From Laterigemmans sp052161645 (lineage in GTDB: Bacteria > Planctomycetota > Planctomycetia > Pirellulales > Pirellulaceae): a stretch of 64,000 nt of DNA. The translations under genes were made by a program, and so were the position numbers. This document shows positions 62,401 through 64,000 of this stretch, one piece after another; within the stretch, counting starts at the first letter, position 1, and every line of letters begins with the position of its first letter. Below the pieces are notes generated by a model that had not been told where the DNA came from, did not search any database, and saw only the letters and a list, made by a program, of their open reading frames with translations. The DNA lies in assembly GCA_052161645.1 (NCBI GenBank), contig CP197414.1. The stretch is one strand, 5' to 3'.

Positions 62401-63162
62401 TTGCTCGATACGCTGGCGGTCGATTTTCGCGAGAGTGGCTGGGACGTCAAAGCCTTGTTCAAGCGGTTGGTGATGACCGACGCCTACCGACGATCGAGCC
62501 GCAGCCATCAACAAACGCTGGCGATTGATCCGGAGAACCGTCTGTTAGCCCGCGGCCCGCGTTTTCGGCTCGATGCCGAGATGATTCGCGACGCGGCGCT
62601 GGCGACCAGTGGCCTGTTGGTCGATCAACTGGGTGGCCCCAGCGTGAAACCGCCGCAACCAGCCGGCTTGTGGTTGGCGGTCGGCTATACCGGCAGCAAC
62701 ACGGCCAACTTTACCGCCGACTCCGGCGCGAAAGTGTACCGTCGCAGCGTCTATACGTTTTGGAAGCGGACCAGCGCCCCGCCGCAAATGACTACCTTTG
62801 ATGCACCCAGCCGGGAAAATTGCGCCGCTCGCCGCGAGCGCACTAACACGCCGTTGCAAGCGCTGATGTTAATGAACGAACCGCAGTACTTGGCCGCCGC
62901 CCGCAGCTTGGTGGAACGTTCGCAAAGCCTGATGGGGGAAGACCCCGCGGGGCAGATCGGTTGGATGTTCGAAGCGGTCACCTCGCGACCGCCAAACACC
63001 CAGGAACAAGCCGAGTTGATGGAACTTTATCACGATCTACGGCAACACTACCAAGCTAACGATCCGCTGCTGAAACAATTAGGAGCGCCAAACGGCGACG
63101 CAGCCGCGGCACTGATGGTGGCTTCCACGATACTCAACCTCGATGAAGCGATCACCAAGTAA
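59497..63162 (+). CDS. PSD1/planctomycete cytochrome C protein (DUF1549/DUF1553)
   Basis: A 1221-residue exported protein of the planctomycete PSD1 type. Hydrophobic signal segment at residues 10-28. The planctomycete cytochrome C domain has the heme motif LLSDRCFACHGPDG (C70-x2-C73-H74). DUF1549 follows (about 185-390), with FGEHLGRYWLDLVRYGDTHG and GCAVCHDHKFDPIS, then a beta-rich middle region, and DUF1553 from about 940 with RLGLARWLTLPDHPLTARVA, TPLQALMLMNEPQYL. These proteins occur widely with DUF1501 partners in planctomycetes, function unknown, probably periplasmic redox or polymer degradation. The DUF1501 gene follows after 62 bases. Confidence 0.9.
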   Translation: MSMLLETYHHRLCIAVLLATAVIVANGTASIQATAADPIADAVADATRAPDAAEAVDFDRQIRPLLSDRCFACHGPDGAHRQGGLRLDEAESAYGVADSGERAVVPGDLAASTLVARIESDDAYEIMPPPEVQKPLSDEEKSLLKRWIEQGAEFQPHWSLVPPQRHPRPIPDDQNNPLEQTAPGDVAQVSDPLDAFLLEKITAAGLTPNPPASRRELLRRVTFDLSGLPPTPAELRAFEKDLTPDAYEKVVDRLLQSHHFGEHLGRYWLDLVRYGDTHGLHLDNYREMWPYRDWVISAINKNMPYDAFITAQLAGDLLPESTLEDQIASGFNRLNVTTSEGGSIYEEVFARNVIDRTDAFGTIFLGLTTGCAVCHDHKFDPISQRDYYSLSAFFNSLDGRALDGNAKDHPPVARVPTDETLKQLADVANMRSDLEAEMNGPLPTVDAAQARWEQAALASSEHPTTWQTLHPSSAESSGGSTMQVLDDGSVAAGGEVPAKETVTLQATLPAGGPYQLIRLEALSDSPETPAGRSDNGNAVLSEIEVLLKSTATGGEFTPVKLVYGQADQEQSDSPKFTIQYAIDGQVAADAGWAIGGHQTPGSRSAWFVASSLLGSETETAEIKVVLKYESQFAGHSFKRVRVAVSDDLPRVAVERQLQISPWHVVGPFEVENIGAGYYQNYASQDRAFAREESFKFRDQTLSWQTGTAFQPAMINSLPTIPDRPSVVLLHRQIVAPQAQKLTLLLGTEDGYQVWLAGKKIGEVNADRSISPLGESITLDLQAGVNDLYLKTINHSGPAAFAAAFRSPAVPVPAEILEIAKLPLEQRQPTQVEAIKHYYRRVASVHPDWLVLQDMAAGLDKRRTEIQNSMPTTLVWKELETPRPAHILRRGEYDKPGEQVTRQVPQALPKMPAELPRDRLGLARWLTLPDHPLTARVAVNRYWQQLFGTGIVKTSEDFGAQGSPPSHPQLLDTLAVDFRESGWDVKALFKRLVMTDAYRRSSRSHQQTLAIDPENRLLARGPRFRLDAEMIRDAALATSGLLVDQLGGPSVKPPQPAGLWLAVGYTGSNTANFTADSGAKVYRRSVYTFWKRTSAPPQMTTFDAPSRENCAARRERTNTPLQALMLMNEPQYLAAARSLVERSQSLMGEDPAGQIGWMFEAVTSRPPNTQEQAELMELYHDLRQHYQANDPLLKQLGAPNGDAAAALMVASTILNLDEAITK

Positions 63163-63224
63163 CAACAGCAGCGAATGATGTGAGTTTTTACTCGCCACCA
63201 ATCAAACTCAGGTGCAGACAAATT

Positions 63225-64000
63225 ATGGATCCCATCACTCGTCGTCATTTTTTCTCGCGCACCTCGGCCGGCTTGGGCTGCGCCGCGTTGGCTTCGCTGG
63301 AGACGGCTGGTCAAGCCAGTGGCGCCGTGGTGGGAGCCAGCCGCGGTGGATTGCCGACGCTGCCGCATCACCAGCCCCAAGCCAAACGGGCCATTTACTT
63401 GTTCATGTCGGGCGCTCCCAGCCAAATGGACATGTGGGATCACAAACCGGCGATGGCCGACTGGTTTGACAAAGATCTTCCCGAGTCGATTCGCCAAGGC
63501 CAACGGTTGACCACGATGACCAGCGGTCAGGCTCGGTTTCCGATCGCGCCGAGTATTTACAAGTTTGCTCCGCACGGCCTGCAGGGCACAATGGTTTCGG
63601 AACTGTTGCCACACACGGCCAGGAAAGTTGATGAAGTGGCGTTGGTCAAATCGATGTGGACCGAGGCGATCAATCATGATCCCGCGATCACTTATATTTG
63701 CACCGGCAATCAGTTGCCCGGTAAAGCCAGCTTGGGATCATGGCTGTCATATGGGCTGGGGACTGAGAATGAAAATTTACCGGCCTTCATGGTGATGACA
63801 GCCACCTGGACCGGCCGTAAAGATGCTCAGGCTCTTTACAATCGTCTCTGGGGGAACGGTTTTTTGCCCAGCAAATATCAAGGCGTGGCCCTGCGCAGCG
63901 GCCAAGATCCCGTTTTGTATCTGTCGAATCCAGAAGGCATTGATAGCCGCGTTCGACGTCGCATGTTGGATTCGCTTTCCAAGTTAAACCAACAAACGTA
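63225..64000 (+). CDS. DUF1501 protein (3' end outside window)
   Basis: A reading frame from the ATG at 63225 stays open to the end of the window (about 258 codons). It starts MDPITRRHFFSRTSAGLGCA, a twin-arginine-type signal (RRHFF), then AIYLFMSGAPSQMDMWDHKP, the DUF1501 core opening, and LPHTARKVDEVALVKSMWTE and AINHDPAITYICTGNQLPG. The DUF1501 family is related to sulfatase/phosphatase-fold proteins and is typically encoded beside a PSD1/DUF1553 gene, as here. The C-terminal part and stop are not visible. Confidence 0.88.
   Translation, partial: MDPITRRHFFSRTSAGLGCAALASLETAGQASGAVVGASRGGLPTLPHHQPQAKRAIYLFMSGAPSQMDMWDHKPAMADWFDKDLPESIRQGQRLTTMTSGQARFPIAPSIYKFAPHGLQGTMVSELLPHTARKVDEVALVKSMWTEAINHDPAITYICTGNQLPGKASLGSWLSYGLGTENENLPAFMVMTATWTGRKDAQALYNRLWGNGFLPSKYQGVALRSGQDPVLYLSNPEGIDSRVRRRMLDSLSKLNQQT

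Overview
The window looks like a chromosomal segment of a planctomycete, probably of the Pirellula/Rhodopirellula/Blastopirellula group. This rests on family content and not on any search: a PSD1-type cytochrome/DUF1549/DUF1553 protein followed by a DUF1501 protein, a LEPR-XLL surface protein with FG-GAP, RTX and dockerin parts, a TIGR03032 remnant, a tetrahydromethanopterin-type cyclohydrolase (Mch), several TIM-barrel sugar isomerases, LpxD/LpxI lipid A genes, and many GTG/TTG starts with weak ribosome sites. No phage, insertion sequence, CRISPR array or rRNA was seen. There is one tRNA, Gly(CCC).

Layout. 0-6.6 kb: the end of scpB, an M20 peptidase coupled to a BFD-like ferredoxin, divergent queE/queF starting one base apart, then two TIM-barrel isomerases flanking an AcpH-like protein. 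6.6-6.9 kb: a stem-rich non-coding stretch ending in a minus-strand terminator. 6.9-10.5 kb: a tight operon mch / ATP-grasp ligase / OleC-like AMP ligase. 10.6-13.8 kb: 3-methyladenine glycosylase, an amidohydrolase, a membrane protein and a very small protein. 13.9-21.6 kb (mostly minus strand): PQQ-like propeller, PurL with PurS-like N-terminus, TyrA, RibBA and a secreted protein. 22.2-26.9 kb: cysK, sucB, tdh, kbl. 27-33.6 kb: hydroxyacyl-CoA dehydrogenase with DUF4254, a beta-propeller-like protein, DJ-1, a third TIM isomerase, thiS, thiG. 33.8-43 kb: a glycosidase-like secreted protein, lpxD, lpxI, ispE, a SpoVG with a zinc ribbon, and ftsK. 43.4-46.4 kb: full-length gcvP.

46.4-51 kb is the most accessory-looking part. 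It holds a two-gene nucleotidyltransferase module whose second gene is frameshifted, a 1006-residue repeat-rich surface protein on the opposite strand, and a truncated, frameshifted TIGR03032 gene overlapping that protein's start codon. 51-64 kb returns to stable genes: a Gfo/Idh oxidoreductase, a thioredoxin-like protein with a strong terminator, murB-ftsQ (a dcw-cluster remnant), tRNA-Gly, a gingipain-like peptidase, a large acidic protein of unknown function, and the PSD1/DUF1501 pair running off the end.

Functional links. Threonine catabolism (Tdh, Kbl) gives glycine, GcvP decarboxylates glycine to feed one-carbon units, and Mch belongs to the H4MPT one-carbon route. LpxD/LpxI, MurB, FtsQ-like and FtsK together point to a Gram-negative envelope with peptidoglycan synthesis genes. 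The strongest candidates for new biology are the structured region before mch together with the three-gene mch operon, the zinc-ribbon SpoVG, the nucleotidyltransferase pair, and the large acidic protein at 57.2-59.4 kb. None of them is proven to be a new system from sequence alone.
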